35,651 bases of DNA. Origin: Zetaproteobacteria bacterium. Lineage in GTDB: Bacteria; Pseudomonadota; Zetaproteobacteria; Mariprofundales; Mariprofundaceae. Below the pieces are notes generated by a model. That model had not been told where the DNA came from, did not search any database, and saw nothing but the letters and a program-made list of their open reading frames with translations. A program made the position numbers and the translations under genes. Where the stretch lies: the NCBI GenBank assembly GCA_021545585.1, contig JAJRTF010000097.1, positions 1-35,651 on the forward strand, written 5' to 3'. The first letter of the stretch is position 1; every line of letters begins with the position of its first letter. Below, one piece after another: positions 1 to 11,344 of the stretch.

Positions 1-135
1 GTAGCGCACCATATGGACGATGCAGAGCTGAACATCGGTTTTCGGGAATGCAGCCTCAATGGCTTCAGGAAATCCCTTCAGGCCATCTACGCAGGCGATA
101 AAGATATCCTGTACGCCACGGTTCTTCAGTTCAAT
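1..135 (-). pseudogene. IS256-family (Mutator-type) transposase fragment, truncated by window edge
   Basis: Reverse-strand translation reads ...[45 protein letters not shown], matching the catalytic-region motif of IS256 transposases (RGV.D...DGL.GF.EAI...FP.T..Q.C.VH..R). Confidence 0.8.
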
Positions 136-166
136 GCCGTTTACACAAAACTTCTTACACCCTCCT
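136..166. mobile_element. Probable IS256-type terminal inverted repeat (one end)
   Basis: Minus strand reads GGAGGGTGTAAGAAGTTTTGTGTAAACGGCA, resembling IS256-family ends (G-rich tip, then ..TTGTGTAAA). It directly abuts mid-transposase codons. Confidence 0.55.
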
Positions 167-525
167 CACGCCAGGCTCAAAGCCGCGCTTTGAGACCATT
201 ATGCGGGTTATGCATGGACTGGGAATCCACTTGGCAGTGCATTAGCTTTGTTCTGTGCATTTTAAGGTTGTCTCCAACCCTGGAATGCAAAAAGCCTATT
301 GGGGTCGATGCCATCAACATATAAGCTGGACGACAATGAACATGCGCCACATGATAGCGTGATTGACTGACACCGCCAGTTGACTACAGTTCCATCGCGT
401 TCGCAACAAGCAGGCTTACAGCCACAAAGGCTGACGGTATAAGAAATAAGGAATCGAAAGTAACCCTTTTATATCAACTTGCCTTTCGACTCTGTCGAGG
501 ACACCATTTATTAATTGAGGTGATC

Positions 526-3045
526 ATGAACGAAGAAACACTGAATCCGGCTATTCCTGTGCTCATTGAAGATGAGATGAGGCGCTCCTATCTTGATTAC
601 GCCATGAGTGTGATTGTGGGCAGAGCTTTGCCGGATGCCCGGGATGGCCTGAAGCCGGTGCATCGTCGCATTCTTTATGCCATGCAGGATCTGGGTTGTA
701 CCTATGATAAACCGTTCAAGAAATCGGCCCGCGTCGTGGGTGATGTGATCGGTAAATACCATCCGCATGGCGATACGGCCGTGTATGATGCTCTGGTGCG
801 TATGGCGCAGCCCTGGAGCATGCGCCATGTGCTGGTGGACGGGCAGGGCAACTTCGGTTCGGTGGATGGCGATTCTCCGGCAGCCATGCGTTATACCGAG
901 GCTCGCATGAGTCGTCTGTCGGCCGAATTGCTGGCCGATATTGATAAAGAGACTGTCGACTTTATTCCCAACTACGATGAATCGTTGTCCGAGCCGAAGG
1001 TGCTTCCGGCCCGATTCCCGAATCTGCTAGTCAACGGCTCGCAGGGCATTGCAGTTGGTATGGCAACCAATATTCCCACACACAATCTCGTCGAGACCAT
1101 CACTGCCACCATTGCTCTGGTAGCCAATCCGGACGCTGATGACGATGAGCTGATGCAGGTCATGCCGGGGCCGGATTTCCCTACAGGCGGCTTTATCTAT
1201 GGCCGCAAGGGCATGCGTGATGCGTTCACCACCGGTCGTGGTTCAGTCACCATGCGGGCGCGGGCGCAGGTTGAGATTCATCCGCGTACCAAGCGCGAAT
1301 CATTGATCATTACCGAACTGCCGTATCAGGTAAACAAGGCGAACCTGATTGAGAATATCGCGGCACTTGTGCGTGATAAGAAACTGGAAGGCATTTCCGA
1401 TCTGCGTGATGAATCGGATCGCGATGGCATGCGTATCGTGATCGAACTGAAGAAGAATGAGATTGCCGAGGTTGTCCTGAATAATCTGTACAAGCGTACG
1501 CAACTGCAGTGCAACTTCAGCTGCAACCAGCTGGCGCTTGTTGACGGGCAGCCGAAGCTGTGCGGTGTACGCGAGCTGTTACTACATTTCCTTGATCACC
1601 GACGTCAGGTTGTGACCCGTCGCTGCCTGTTCGATCTGGCCAAGGCAGAAGCCCGGGCCCATATCCTGGAAGGCCTGCTGATTGCCCTGGATCATATTGA
1701 TGAAGTCATCAAGCTGATTCGCGGCAGCCAGACGGCTGCCGAAGCCAAGGTCGGGTTGATGGATCGCTTTGGTCTGTCGGACAAGCAGGCTCAGGCCATT
1801 CTTGATATGCGCCTGCATCGTCTCACGGGCCTGGAGCGTGACAAGATCAAGGCCGAGTATGATGAGATTCAGGCATTGATCGAACGCCTGAAGGCGATTC
1901 TTGCCGATGAGAAGCTCCTGATGAATGTGATTGTCGAGGAGCTGGAACAGGTGCGCGATAAATATGGCGAGCCGCGCCGCAGCGAGATCATGGATGAAAC
2001 AGCGGAATTGTCGGTTGAGGATCTGATCACCGAAGAGGATATGGTCGTCACCATCTCCAATGAGGGTTATATCAAGCGTAATGCCGCATCACTGTATCGT
2101 GCCCAGCGCCGGGGCGGCAAGGGCAAGACGGCCATGACCACCAAAGAAGAGGATTTTGTCACCCAGTTGATGGTGGCTTCCACGCATGATTATCTGCTCT
2201 TCTTCTCGGATCGTGGCCGCGTGTTCCGCAAAAAGGTGTATGAAGTACCTCAGGCCGGCCGCGCTGCACGCGGTAAGGCGCTGGTGAATTTGTTGCCGGT
2301 AGAGAAGAATGAAAAGATTTCAGCGACTTTGGCCGTGCGGGAATTCGATGAAGGGCAATATATCATCATGGCGACGAAGAAAGGCGTTATCAAAAAGACC
2401 CGCCTGACCGAATTTCAGAATATTCGCACCAATGGTATTATTGCTATCAAGATTGATGAAAGCGACGATCTGATCGGCGTGGTGATTAGTAATGGTGAGC
2501 AGGATATCATGCTTGCATCCAGTTGCGGCAAGGCTATCCGTTTCTCCGAGCGTGATGTGCGAGCTATGGGGCGCAGCACTCGCGGCGTCACCGGTATGCG
2601 CATGCCTGATGGCTGCAGGGTTATTTCAATGACGCCCGTATCGGATCGTGCATCACTACTGGCTGTATCCGAGAATGGGTTTGGCAAGCGCACTTCGGTA
2701 GCCGAATACAATGTCCAGAAACGCGGTGGGCAGGGCGTATTTACGATGAAAACGGGTGGCCGAAACGGTGACATGATCGCAGCCCTTCTGGTTCTTGATG
2801 AGGATCAGGTAATGATGATGACGGATACCGGTCGTCTGGTGCGTATTCGTATGGATGGTGTGTCGGTGATTGGCCGCAATACACAGGGTGTGAAGCTGAT
2901 CGGTTGCGATGCCAATGAGCGGGTGATCGGTGCTGTTCGTGTTGTCGAGCGTCTGGATGATGAGGCCGAGGATGATCTTGGCAGCGGCACTGCAGACATG
3001 ATGGCAGATAATCATGCTGAAGATGCGGGAGTTGATGAGGCATGA
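526..3045 (+). CDS. gyrA: DNA gyrase subunit A
   Basis: [53 protein letters not shown]; GyrA box QRRGGKG present. ATG at 526 with GAGGTGA Shine-Dalgarno (SD) preferred over GTG at 520. Confidence 0.97.
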   Translation: MNEETLNPAIPVLIEDEMRRSYLDYAMSVIVGRALPDARDGLKPVHRRILYAMQDLGCTYDKPFKKSARVVGDVIGKYHPHGDTAVYDALVRMAQPWSMRHVLVDGQGNFGSVDGDSPAAMRYTEARMSRLSAELLADIDKETVDFIPNYDESLSEPKVLPARFPNLLVNGSQGIAVGMATNIPTHNLVETITATIALVANPDADDDELMQVMPGPDFPTGGFIYGRKGMRDAFTTGRGSVTMRARAQVEIHPRTKRESLIITELPYQVNKANLIENIAALVRDKKLEGISDLRDESDRDGMRIVIELKKNEIAEVVLNNLYKRTQLQCNFSCNQLALVDGQPKLCGVRELLLHFLDHRRQVVTRRCLFDLAKAEARAHILEGLLIALDHIDEVIKLIRGSQTAAEAKVGLMDRFGLSDKQAQAILDMRLHRLTGLERDKIKAEYDEIQALIERLKAILADEKLLMNVIVEELEQVRDKYGEPRRSEIMDETAELSVEDLITEEDMVVTISNEGYIKRNAASLYRAQRRGGKGKTAMTTKEEDFVTQLMVASTHDYLLFFSDRGRVFRKKVYEVPQAGRAARGKALVNLLPVEKNEKISATLAVREFDEGQYIIMATKKGVIKKTRLTEFQNIRTNGIIAIKIDESDDLIGVVISNGEQDIMLASSCGKAIRFSERDVRAMGRSTRGVTGMRMPDGCRVISMTPVSDRASLLAVSENGFGKRTSVAEYNVQKRGGQGVFTMKTGGRNGDMIAALLVLDEDQVMMMTDTGRLVRIRMDGVSVIGRNTQGVKLIGCDANERVIGAVRVVERLDDEAEDDLGSGTADMMADNHAEDAGVDEA

Positions 3046-4325
3046 TCGATCGGCAGGCTTTACGGCGTGATTTCGATGCCATGCAGGCGGCTCTGGCTCG
3101 CCGTGGAGGCGATGTTGTCGCTGCAGGCAGTCCATGGGCTCAAGTGGCTGAACTTGATGCCCGACAGCGCGATTTAAAGACCCAGTCTGAAAACCTGCAG
3201 GCCGAACGCAACCGTGTATCCAAACTGATTGGTCAGAAGAAGTCTCAGGGTGAAGATGCCAGTGATGAACTGGCAGCCATGGGAGAGATGTCACGTAAGG
3301 TGAAGGAACTTGATGCGCAGGCACGTGAGGCGGAAGCTGAATTCGCCGAAGCACTGCTCGAGATTCCCAACCCTTTGCATGAAAGTGTTCCCGATGGCGA
3401 AAGTGAAGATGATAATGTCGAATTACGTCGCTGGGGCGACCCGCGCCAGGATGATGTGCCGGCGCACTGGGAGATTGGGGCTGAACTCGGCATTCTCGAT
3501 TTTGAAGCGGGGGCAGTACTTGCCGGTAGTCGTTTTACGGTTCTTAAAGGGGCGGCTGCAAGGCTCGAACGAGGCCTGATGCAGTTCATGCTGGATATGC
3601 ATGCCGATAAGCACGGTTATGAGGAAGTATGGGTGCCGGCGATTGTCAATCGCAAGACCATGACCGGCACAGGTCAGCTGCCGAAATTCGAAGAAGACCT
3701 GTACAGGCTGGAGGGAGAGGATGCCTTCCTGATTCCGACCGCCGAGGTGCCGGTGACCAATCTGTATCAGGACAAAATCCTTGAAGCTGAATCACTGCCG
3801 ATCCGGCATTGCGCCTATACCCCCTGTTTTCGCCGGGAGGCAGGTTCAGCCGGCCGTGATATGCGCGGCATGATTCGCCAGCATCAGTTCGATAAAATCG
3901 AGCTGGTGCATTTAACCGCTGTCGAGAGGGCATTGAGTGATCTGGATGCATTGACCGCCCATGCCGAGGCGGTACTCAGAGCGCTTGAGTTGCCGTATCG
4001 TGTGGTGGAGCTGTGTGCTGCCGATGTCGGATTCTCGGCACAGAAGACTTATGATCTTGAAATCTGGCTGCCGAGTCAGAGGACCTATCGGGAGATTTCA
4101 TCGTGCTCGTCATTCGGTCAGTTTCAGGGGCGTCGAGCCGGTATTCGTTACCGGCCCGAAGGCGGCAAGCCGCAGCCTGTGGCCACACTGAACGGCTCCG
4201 GCCTGGCGATCGGCCGTACACTGGTTGCCATCCTTGAGAATGGCTGGCAGGCCGACGGTTCGGTCAAACTCCCTGCTGCACTGGTGCCATATATGGGTGG
4301 GTGCAGCGCCATATCCAAAGGGTAG
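3042..4325 (+). CDS. serS: Seryl-tRNA synthetase
   Basis: Class II aaRS motifs ([67 protein letters not shown]). Overlaps the gyrA stop (ATGA). Confidence 0.97.
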   Translation: MIDRQALRRDFDAMQAALARRGGDVVAAGSPWAQVAELDARQRDLKTQSENLQAERNRVSKLIGQKKSQGEDASDELAAMGEMSRKVKELDAQAREAEAEFAEALLEIPNPLHESVPDGESEDDNVELRRWGDPRQDDVPAHWEIGAELGILDFEAGAVLAGSRFTVLKGAAARLERGLMQFMLDMHADKHGYEEVWVPAIVNRKTMTGTGQLPKFEEDLYRLEGEDAFLIPTAEVPVTNLYQDKILEAESLPIRHCAYTPCFRREAGSAGRDMRGMIRQHQFDKIELVHLTAVERALSDLDALTAHAEAVLRALELPYRVVELCAADVGFSAQKTYDLEIWLPSQRTYREISSCSSFGQFQGRRAGIRYRPEGGKPQPVATLNGSGLAIGRTLVAILENGWQADGSVKLPAALVPYMGGCSAISKG

Positions 4326-4447
4326 CTGAAGAAGAACGTTTTATTTTTCTATTCCAGAGCCTGAATTCGAAGCCGTACGATTGGATTGAAAGTCCACCAC
4401 CGGGCATATTTCACAGTCATACTGTTGAGACGGGTTGCATCCGGCAG

Positions 4448-4467
4448 GCGAAGTCCCTATGCTTCGC
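4448..4467 (+). promoter_or_regulatory. Hairpin in rimP leader
   Basis: GCGAAG-(8 nt)-CTTCGC inverted repeat immediately upstream of the terminator hairpin. Confidence 0.4.
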
Positions 4468-4474
4468 TGCGTTG

Positions 4475-4500
4475 AAAGTGGGCTGCGGCTCGCTTTTTTT
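4475..4500 (+). terminator. Rho-independent terminator/attenuator upstream of rimP
   Basis: AAAGTGGGC-TGCG-GCTCGCTTT (9-bp stem including GU pairs) followed by TTTTCGTTTTT. Confidence 0.75.
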
Positions 4501-4525
4501 CGTTTTTGAGGACAGGTGACGGCTT

Positions 4526-5014
4526 TTGGAATCACGAATACTTGCGTTGTTGCAACCGATTGCTGATGAGTTGGGTGTGGATGTGCTCAAGGTCAGCGTG
4601 GGCGGCAGTGGGCGCAGCCAGGTTTTGCGGGTCGTTATTGATAAGCGCCATGGTGTGGATTCCGATGTGCTGGCGCGCATCAGCAGAGGGCTGGCATTGC
4701 AGCTGGATGCAGAGGATTTGATCGCCGGGCACTATCGCCTGGAGGTGACCTCACCGGGCCTGGACTGGCAGCTTGAAACGGAAGCTGATTTTACTCGCTA
4801 TGAGGGCGAGTGGGTCAAGGTTTTCCTGATCGAGGGCGGCAGCATCGAAGGGCGAAATCTTGGCCCGTGCGATGTAGCCGGAAACGAAGGATTTAAACTC
4901 GGGATTGAGGCTGTGAAAGCCAGAAGTTGCGAGGAAAGGCTGTTTGCCATGAACGAAATAGCCAAGGTGGTGCGGGCCATCAACTGGAAGGATGTTTCCC
5001 GCAGGAGCAAATAA
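4526..5014 (+). CDS. rimP: Ribosome maturation factor RimP
   Basis: LLQPIADELGVDVLKVSVGG...DLIAGHYRLEVTSPGLDWQL (RimP signature); directly upstream of nusA; TTG start with AGGTGA SD. Confidence 0.92.
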   Translation: MESRILALLQPIADELGVDVLKVSVGGSGRSQVLRVVIDKRHGVDSDVLARISRGLALQLDAEDLIAGHYRLEVTSPGLDWQLETEADFTRYEGEWVKVFLIEGGSIEGRNLGPCDVAGNEGFKLGIEAVKARSCEERLFAMNEIAKVVRAINWKDVSRRSK

Positions 5015-5049
5015 GTGATTAACAACTTAATGAGTGAGAGTGCTGACGT

Positions 5050-6519
5050 ATGAATGTTGAAATGTTACAGGTTGCAGAAGCAGTTGCACGGGAGAAATCG
5101 GTTGACCGTGAACTGGTCGTGGATGCCATGGAACAAGCGATGAAAACGGCGGCCCGGCGTACCTATCCGGGCAAGAATGTTGAAGCGGAGATCGACCGTG
5201 AAACGGGCGAACTTCGTCTGTTTCATGTGCGCACCGTGGTTGAGGAAGTCGAAGAGGAAGAGAACGACCTGACGCTGGAACAGGGCCGCGAGCTTGATCC
5301 GAAGGCTGAGATCGGAAGCGAATTCCGCGAACCTTTGCCTCCGATCGAGATGGGCCGTATTGCTGCCCAGACTGCCAAGCAGGTGATTAACCAGAAGATC
5401 CGCGAAGCTGAACGCGAGCGTGTGATTGCCGAATACGAGCCGCGCGTGGGTGAATTGATTACCGGTATCGTCAAGCGTGTTGAGCGTGGCAATGTTTATG
5501 TTGACCTTGGCCGTGGTGAAGCGGTGATGTATCGCGAGGATTTGCTGCCACGGGAAACATTCCGTCAGGGAGATCGTGTACGCGCCTATCTGCGCGAAGT
5601 GCGCAATCAGCCCAAGGGACCGCTGGTATTTGTCTCGCGTTCCGATGCCGGCATGGTGTTGCGCCTGTTTGAGCAGGAAGTGCCGGAGATCGAAGACGGT
5701 ATTGTGGCCATCCAGGCTATTGCCCGTGATCCGGGAGCGCGCAGTAAAATTGCAGTCATTTCAACTGACCCTGCCGTTGATCCGGTGGGTGCCTGCGTAG
5801 GCATGCGGGGAGCTCGTGTACAGGCGGTTGTCAACGAACTGCACGGTGAAAAGGTTGATCTGATTGAATGGACCGATGATCCGGCGGCCTTTGTCGTCAA
5901 TGCACTGGCACCGGCGGAAATCGAACGCGTGCTGGTGGACGAATCCCGCAATACGATTGAAGTAGCGGTTAATGAGGAAAACCTTGCCATTGCCATTGGC
6001 CGGCGCGGCCAGAATGTTCGTCTTGCTTCTGAACTTAGCGGCTGGAACATTGAGCTGATGAGCAGCGGTGAAGAGCAGGAACGCCGTCAGGATGAAATCA
6101 AGAATGCGACGGGCATTTTCAAGGAAGCCCTCGATGTTGATGAAGATTTTGCAGCTGTACTTGTCGGCGAAGGGTTTATCAATCTCGAAGACCTGGCTTA
6201 TTGCGCTATTGAAGATATCGCAGGCATTGAAGGCTTTGACGAAGATCTGGCTCAGGAGTTGCAGAAGCGAGCCCGCAATGTCCTGCTTGATCAGGCATTG
6301 CAGCAGGGTGAACAGAAAAGCGAAGGCAAGGTATCCTTGCTGGACCTCAAGGGCATGACCCGCGAGATCGCAGAACAACTGGCTGCACGCAATATGGTGA
6401 CCGTTGAAGCGCTGGCAGATGCGGCAGGTGATGAGATCGAGGATATTGAAGGCCTTGATCGGGAGCAGGCGGATGCGCTGATTATTGCTGCCCGGGAAGC
6501 CAGCGGCTGGTTTGACTGA
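5050..6519 (+). CDS. nusA: Transcription termination/antitermination factor NusA
   Basis: S1/KH architecture with [28 protein letters not shown] and [18 protein letters not shown]-terminal repeats. Confidence 0.97.
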   Translation: MNVEMLQVAEAVAREKSVDRELVVDAMEQAMKTAARRTYPGKNVEAEIDRETGELRLFHVRTVVEEVEEEENDLTLEQGRELDPKAEIGSEFREPLPPIEMGRIAAQTAKQVINQKIREAERERVIAEYEPRVGELITGIVKRVERGNVYVDLGRGEAVMYREDLLPRETFRQGDRVRAYLREVRNQPKGPLVFVSRSDAGMVLRLFEQEVPEIEDGIVAIQAIARDPGARSKIAVISTDPAVDPVGACVGMRGARVQAVVNELHGEKVDLIEWTDDPAAFVVNALAPAEIERVLVDESRNTIEVAVNEENLAIAIGRRGQNVRLASELSGWNIELMSSGEEQERRQDEIKNATGIFKEALDVDEDFAAVLVGEGFINLEDLAYCAIEDIAGIEGFDEDLAQELQKRARNVLLDQALQQGEQKSEGKVSLLDLKGMTREIAEQLAARNMVTVEALADAAGDEIEDIEGLDREQADALIIAAREASGWFD

Positions 6520-6530
6520 GGCCGGGGTTT

Positions 6531-7118
6531 TTGGTGCCGATGCGTACCTGTCTGGCCTGTCGTCAGAACTTGCCCAGAGAAAGCATGCTGAGGCTTGTGG
6601 TAGATGAGTCAGGGCAGATATGGCCCGATGCCGGACACAAGGCGCCCGGGCGCGGCACCTATCTGTGCATGCAGGAAGATTGCCTGTCGGCCATGTCTGA
6701 CAGGTGGCTGCAGCCGATGAAGGCGAAGTTCCCGGTCGTATTGCCACAGTGGCAAGTGCTCCGGCAACGCATCGGGGATGTTCTGGATGCATGTTTGGTG
6801 CAGGGCTTTTCCTGTTTGCGTGCCAGGGCGGATATCGGCAGGGATGCGGTAATGCATCGACTGTGGAATAATACGCCGATGGTATTATTTGGCGCTGCGG
6901 ATGCCGGTGATGCCATTTGTCGGCAGATTGAGATGGCGATAGCAAAAAGAACGCAGTCAGGCCATGCGGTTGAGCTTGTGGAAGTCGAGTCGACGGCATG
7001 GCTGGGCAGGATGTTCGGGCGGGAATGTGTTGCTGTAGCGAGTGTTGATTGCTCGCCGATGGCGGAAAAATTGAAACAATATTGTGTCTGGTTAAGGCAT
7101 GTGAAGGTATCAGGGTAA
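6531..7118 (+). CDS. ylxR: YlxR (DUF448) RNA-binding protein with C-terminal L7Ae-like domain
   Basis: MRTCLACRQNLPRESMLRLVVDESGQIWPDAGHKAPGRGTYLC = DUF448; C-terminal LGRMFGRECVAVASVDCSPMAEKL resembles the L7Ae/L30e-like fold. Lies between nusA and infB. Confidence 0.85.
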   Translation: MVPMRTCLACRQNLPRESMLRLVVDESGQIWPDAGHKAPGRGTYLCMQEDCLSAMSDRWLQPMKAKFPVVLPQWQVLRQRIGDVLDACLVQGFSCLRARADIGRDAVMHRLWNNTPMVLFGAADAGDAICRQIEMAIAKRTQSGHAVELVEVESTAWLGRMFGRECVAVASVDCSPMAEKLKQYCVWLRHVKVSG

Positions 7119-7127
7119 TTATAACAG

Positions 7128-9998
7128 ATGGCAAAACGTATTCTCGACTTGGCAAAAGAACTCGGTGTCGACGCGGATGAAATCCAGCGTCTGGCGGTAA
7201 GCTGTAATGTGGCCGCAAGCGGACCCACCAGTACGCTGGACGCAGATGACCAGGAAAAAATCCGCAAGGCTTTGAAAAACAAGCCCAAGGAAGATGCTAA
7301 AAAGTCGGGCGGTAAGACCCTGACTTTGAATCGTCCGATGATTGCTTCCCAGCCACGCGGAGGAGCTCGTGTAGAAGGCCGGGGACGAACCGTCGAAGTT
7401 GCAGTTCGCAGGCGTCATACACCGGTGAAGTCGGGAGCGAAGAAGACTGCTGCTGAGTCTGCACCTGCTGCCAAGCCGACAGCATCATCGCCAGCGGCCC
7501 GTGCCGCAGCAGCAGTTGAAAAAAAGCGTGCCGCAGCTCCGGCACCCAAAGCTGCAAGCAAGCCCGCCGTTAAAACAGATGTGAAACCCGTCCAGTCGGC
7601 TGAGGCCTCCGGACAGGCTGCAAAACGCCCGGCTGGCCAGCCAGCCAAGCGAGCCGCTGAAGCGATGGCCGCTCGCAAACCTGCTCAGGCTGCCGCTGCT
7701 TCCACACCTTCCCGGATAGCACCTGCCCGCACGGCCGGAGCACCTCGTCAGGTACAGCGTCCGGGTGTGCCGGGGCAGCGAACAGGTCAGCCAAGTCATA
7801 AGGGACCCCGTACAACAATCCGTCGCGGCTTGACCCCGGCCCAGATCGCGGCATCCAAGGCGCCGCGTTCTTCGATGAAGCAGATTGAAAGAAAAATTTC
7901 CGAGGATCGTGCCAATCGACGCGGCGACGGTCAGCGCCCTGCCGGGCGCCCGAGCGGTGCCGCCGGGGCCGGAGGAGGGCAGCGTCGGGCACCTTCCGTG
8001 GCTGTTTCACCTGAGCCGAATGCAGCGCCTCCTGGAGCTGTGCGCCGTCGCGGTCCGGGTGGTGGTCCGGGTGGACGTCCGCAACGCCGCCTTTCTCCTG
8101 CCGAGAAAGCAGCGCGTCGTTCGTATGCCGAAAAACGTAATCAGGTTCTGACACCGCAACAGGAAGAGCGTATGGCCCGCCTGGCACGTGGCGGAAGCAA
8201 GCGACGCAATATTATCACGAAGGATGATGAGGCTTTCGTGACCCGCACCGTGGAAGTGACTGATCCTATTCTGGTTTCAGAGCTGGCCAGCCGTATGGCG
8301 ATCAAGGGCAGCGAGGTTGTTAAGAAGCTTTTTGAAATGGGTATTATGACGACGGTTAATGAGGCCATTGATGCAGATACAGCGCTGCTTATTGTCGATG
8401 AATTTGGACATACGCCCAAGCTGATCAATGCTGCCGCGGTTGAGGATGTGCTGATCGAAGTGCCTGATGAAGATGATTCTGCTGATCTCGAGCCACGCCC
8501 GCCGGTTGTGGTGGTCATGGGACATGTGGACCACGGTAAAACCTCGATTCTGGATGCGTTGCGCAAGGCGAATGTGGCTGAGGGTGAAGCCGGCGGTATT
8601 ACCCAGCATATTGGTGCTTACATGGTGAAGCTGCAAAGTGATGAGCGCGTTGTGTTTATCGATACCCCGGGCCATGAGGCATTTACCGGTCTGCGCGCAC
8701 GTGGCGCCAGCCTGACCGATGTGGCTGTGCTGGTGGTGGCGGCAGATGATGGTGTGATGCCGCAGACGGTTGAAGCTGTGAATCATGCCCGCTCTGCTGG
8801 TGTGCCGATCATTGTGGCTGTGAATAAAATGGATAAAGAAGGCGCCGATCCCGAGAAGGTGAAACGTCAGCTGGCTGAACTGGAAGTGGTCCCCGAGGAC
8901 TGGGGCGGCGACACGATCTTTGTTCCCGTATCGGCGCATACCGGTGAAGGGCTTGATGATTTGCTGGAAATGCTTGCTCTGCAAACCGAAGTCCTAGAGT
9001 TGAAGGCCAACCCGAAGAGGCAGGGTAAGGGTATTGTGATTGAATCGCGTCTCGATCGTGGCCGTGGCCCCATCGCAACGGTTCTGGTTCAGAATGGTAC
9101 ATTTAATCAGGGTGATATCGTTGTTGTGGGTTCGGTGACGGGCAGGATCCGGGCCATTATTGATGAGAATGGCACACAGCATCGTACAGCCGGTCCGTCT
9201 ATTCCGTTCGAGCTGCTGGGTCTGGGTTCCGTGCCGGAAGCAGGGCAGGAACTTTATGTTGTTGAGAACGACCGTGTTGCGCGTGACATTGTCAGCTACC
9301 GCATGGATAAGGAACGTGAACTGGGCGCTGAAGCCAAGAAACGTGCCAGTCTTGATGAACTGTTTGCCAATATGCAGAGCGGTATCAAGGAAGTGCCGGT
9401 TCTGATCAAGGGCGATGTGACCGGTTCGGTTGAAGCCATGGCGGATTCAATGGCCAAGGCGGGTACCGACGAGGTGAAGGTGAAGGTGGTTCACAAAGCC
9501 ATTGGCGGCATTACCGAATCAGATGTGATGCTCGCTTCAGCCTCGAATTCCATCATTATCGGGTTTAATGTTCGCCCTGAAGCCAAGGCCAAGAAACTGG
9601 CTGAAGCTGAAGGTGTTGATATTCGCTTCTACAAGGTGATCTATGACGCCATTGACGAGATCAAGGCAGCCATGGCCGGTGTACTGGCTCCGGAAGAAGT
9701 CGAGAAGGTCACCGGTACTGCGGATGTGCGTGAGGTTTTCCAGGCACCGAAGGTTGGCGCTGTAGCCGGGTGTTATGTAACCGACGGCTATGTGACGCGT
9801 GGTTCGCATGTCCGCGTCCTGCGCGAAAATGTACTGGTCTATGACGGTGTGCTGGCCTCTCTGCGTCGCTTTAAGGATGATGTGAAGGAAGTGAAAGCGG
9901 GTTACGAGTGCGGTATGAGCGTTGAGAAATTCAACGATGTGAAGCCCGGTGACACATTCGAGTTTTATGTCATTGAGGAAATTGCGGCCACACTCTAA
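7128..9998 (+). CDS. infB: Translation initiation factor IF-2
   Basis: [50 protein letters not shown]; Ala/Pro/Arg-rich N-terminal linker. Confidence 0.98.
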   Translation: MAKRILDLAKELGVDADEIQRLAVSCNVAASGPTSTLDADDQEKIRKALKNKPKEDAKKSGGKTLTLNRPMIASQPRGGARVEGRGRTVEVAVRRRHTPVKSGAKKTAAESAPAAKPTASSPAARAAAAVEKKRAAAPAPKAASKPAVKTDVKPVQSAEASGQAAKRPAGQPAKRAAEAMAARKPAQAAAASTPSRIAPARTAGAPRQVQRPGVPGQRTGQPSHKGPRTTIRRGLTPAQIAASKAPRSSMKQIERKISEDRANRRGDGQRPAGRPSGAAGAGGGQRRAPSVAVSPEPNAAPPGAVRRRGPGGGPGGRPQRRLSPAEKAARRSYAEKRNQVLTPQQEERMARLARGGSKRRNIITKDDEAFVTRTVEVTDPILVSELASRMAIKGSEVVKKLFEMGIMTTVNEAIDADTALLIVDEFGHTPKLINAAAVEDVLIEVPDEDDSADLEPRPPVVVVMGHVDHGKTSILDALRKANVAEGEAGGITQHIGAYMVKLQSDERVVFIDTPGHEAFTGLRARGASLTDVAVLVVAADDGVMPQTVEAVNHARSAGVPIIVAVNKMDKEGADPEKVKRQLAELEVVPEDWGGDTIFVPVSAHTGEGLDDLLEMLALQTEVLELKANPKRQGKGIVIESRLDRGRGPIATVLVQNGTFNQGDIVVVGSVTGRIRAIIDENGTQHRTAGPSIPFELLGLGSVPEAGQELYVVENDRVARDIVSYRMDKERELGAEAKKRASLDELFANMQSGIKEVPVLIKGDVTGSVEAMADSMAKAGTDEVKVKVVHKAIGGITESDVMLASASNSIIIGFNVRPEAKAKKLAEAEGVDIRFYKVIYDAIDEIKAAMAGVLAPEEVEKVTGTADVREVFQAPKVGAVAGCYVTDGYVTRGSHVRVLRENVLVYDGVLASLRRFKDDVKEVKAGYECGMSVEKFNDVKPGDTFEFYVIEEIAATL

Positions 9999-10007
9999 AC
10001 TGGTCTA

Positions 10008-10355
10008 ATGCAGAATCTTTCCGCCAGTCAGCAACGGTTGCTGAGCGACATTCAACGCTTGCTCAGTACCCTGATGCTACGCGATGTTGCTGATCCACGT
10101 CTTGCCGGCCTGACCATTACACGTGTGGAAGCATCCGGTCGTCAGCTTGTGAATGTCTGGCTGTATCATGGCGGTGAACTGGACGAAAAGGCCTGTATCA
10201 AGGCGATGGAAAAGATGAGTCCGCATTTTGAGCACGAGCTGCGCCGTGCCATGCCCAGGCGCCGCCTGCCCAGGCTGCGCTTTCACTGGGATGCTGCGTT
10301 TGAGAAAAGCGGCGATGTTCTGATGCTGCTGCGTGATCTGGACCGCTCGGCATGA
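10008..10355 (+). CDS. rbfA: Ribosome-binding factor A
   Basis: RDVADPRLAGLTITRVEASGRQLVNVWLYH...LPRLRFHWDAAFEKSGDVLMLLRDL; downstream of infB. Confidence 0.9.
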   Translation: MQNLSASQQRLLSDIQRLLSTLMLRDVADPRLAGLTITRVEASGRQLVNVWLYHGGELDEKACIKAMEKMSPHFEHELRRAMPRRRLPRLRFHWDAAFEKSGDVLMLLRDLDRSA

Positions 10356-11344
10356 GCGTACCGGCCATGTTTGCTGATATAAACTGGCAGCCGGTGATGC
10401 AGGTGGTTTCCGAGGCCCGGCAGATTGTTCTGATCACTCACTGTAATCCGGACGGTGATGGTATTGGCTCACAGCTTGCACTGTTTAATGCTCTGAAAGC
10501 CAGCGGCAAACAGGTACGTATGCACAATCGTGACGGCGTGCCGCGGATTTATGAGTTTCTCGAACAGGCTGATGCAGTCACGCATGGAGACTGGCCTGAA
10601 GACTGTGAACCCGACGTGATTGTCAGCCTCGACTGCGGCGCCAAATCCCGTCTGGGCATGCCCGATGAATTTTTTGCTTCTGCAACCCTGATTAATATCG
10701 ATCACCATGCCAGTAACCAGCTCTTCGGCGACATCAATGTTGTCGATGCCCGCTACTGTGCCACGGGGGCGATGATCTATGACCTCTTGCTGGCGATGAA
10801 GGTACCCCTGAACCCTGCAGGCGCTTCGGCCATCTATGCCGCTGTTCTGACCGATACTGCCAGCTTTCGACTGTCCAGCGCCACGGCCGATGTTTATCGC
10901 ATGGCAGCCAGTCTTATTGATGCCGGCGCAGAGCCGTGGCCGATCAGTGTCGGCATCTATGAGAGCAGACCACTGGCCGGACTTAGAATCATGACAGCCT
11001 GCCTGGAAACGCTTGAGGTTCATGATGGCGGACGCTCTGCATGGGTATATATTGACCGGGAAATGTACGAACACAGTGGCGCCGACGTCGAGGATACCGA
11101 GGGATTAATTGATTATGCCCGCAGTATTGATGGTGTGGAAGTGGCCGTGTTTGTGCGCATTGATGAAAGCCGCGATGCCTGCTGGAAAGTCAGTTTCCGC
11201 GGCAAGACCCACGCCGATGTCGGTAGTCTGGCTGCGGCTCTGGGCGGTGGCGGCCATCGTCATGCGGCCGGATGCCTGATGCGCGGCAGTTTTGATGAGG
11301 TCAATCAGCGCCTGCATACGGCTGTGAGTGAATTGCTTGGCTGA
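10352..11344 (+). CDS. nrnA: DHH/DHHA1 phosphoesterase, NrnA-like
   Basis: HCNPDGDGIGSQLAL, NIDHHASNQLFGDINVVD, GGGGHRHAAGCLM motifs. Confidence 0.88.
   Translation: MSVPAMFADINWQPVMQVVSEARQIVLITHCNPDGDGIGSQLALFNALKASGKQVRMHNRDGVPRIYEFLEQADAVTHGDWPEDCEPDVIVSLDCGAKSRLGMPDEFFASATLINIDHHASNQLFGDINVVDARYCATGAMIYDLLLAMKVPLNPAGASAIYAAVLTDTASFRLSSATADVYRMAASLIDAGAEPWPISVGIYESRPLAGLRIMTACLETLEVHDGGRSAWVYIDREMYEHSGADVEDTEGLIDYARSIDGVEVAVFVRIDESRDACWKVSFRGKTHADVGSLAAALGGGGHRHAAGCLMRGSFDEVNQRLHTAVSELLG

Noticed and set aside
13-324. 103-aa ORF on + strand
   Set aside because: Antisense to the IS256 transposase fragment and runs through its terminal repeat; no recognisable domain or SD.
751-800. Thr at the GyrA QRDR position ([10 protein letters not shown]) as a possible quinolone-resistance substitution
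   Set aside because: Thr at this position is a normal wild-type residue in other bacteria, so it is not evidence of resistance.
5761-7218. 485-aa minus-strand ORF opposite nusA/ylxR
   Set aside because: Fully antisense to two well-identified CDSs; low-complexity His/Pro/Arg-rich translation typical of codon-bias-driven open antisense frames.
7300-8150. Low-complexity Ala/Pro/Arg-rich tract as a potential repeat or novel protein
   Set aside because: It is the in-frame variable N-terminal linker of IF-2, commonly low-complexity.
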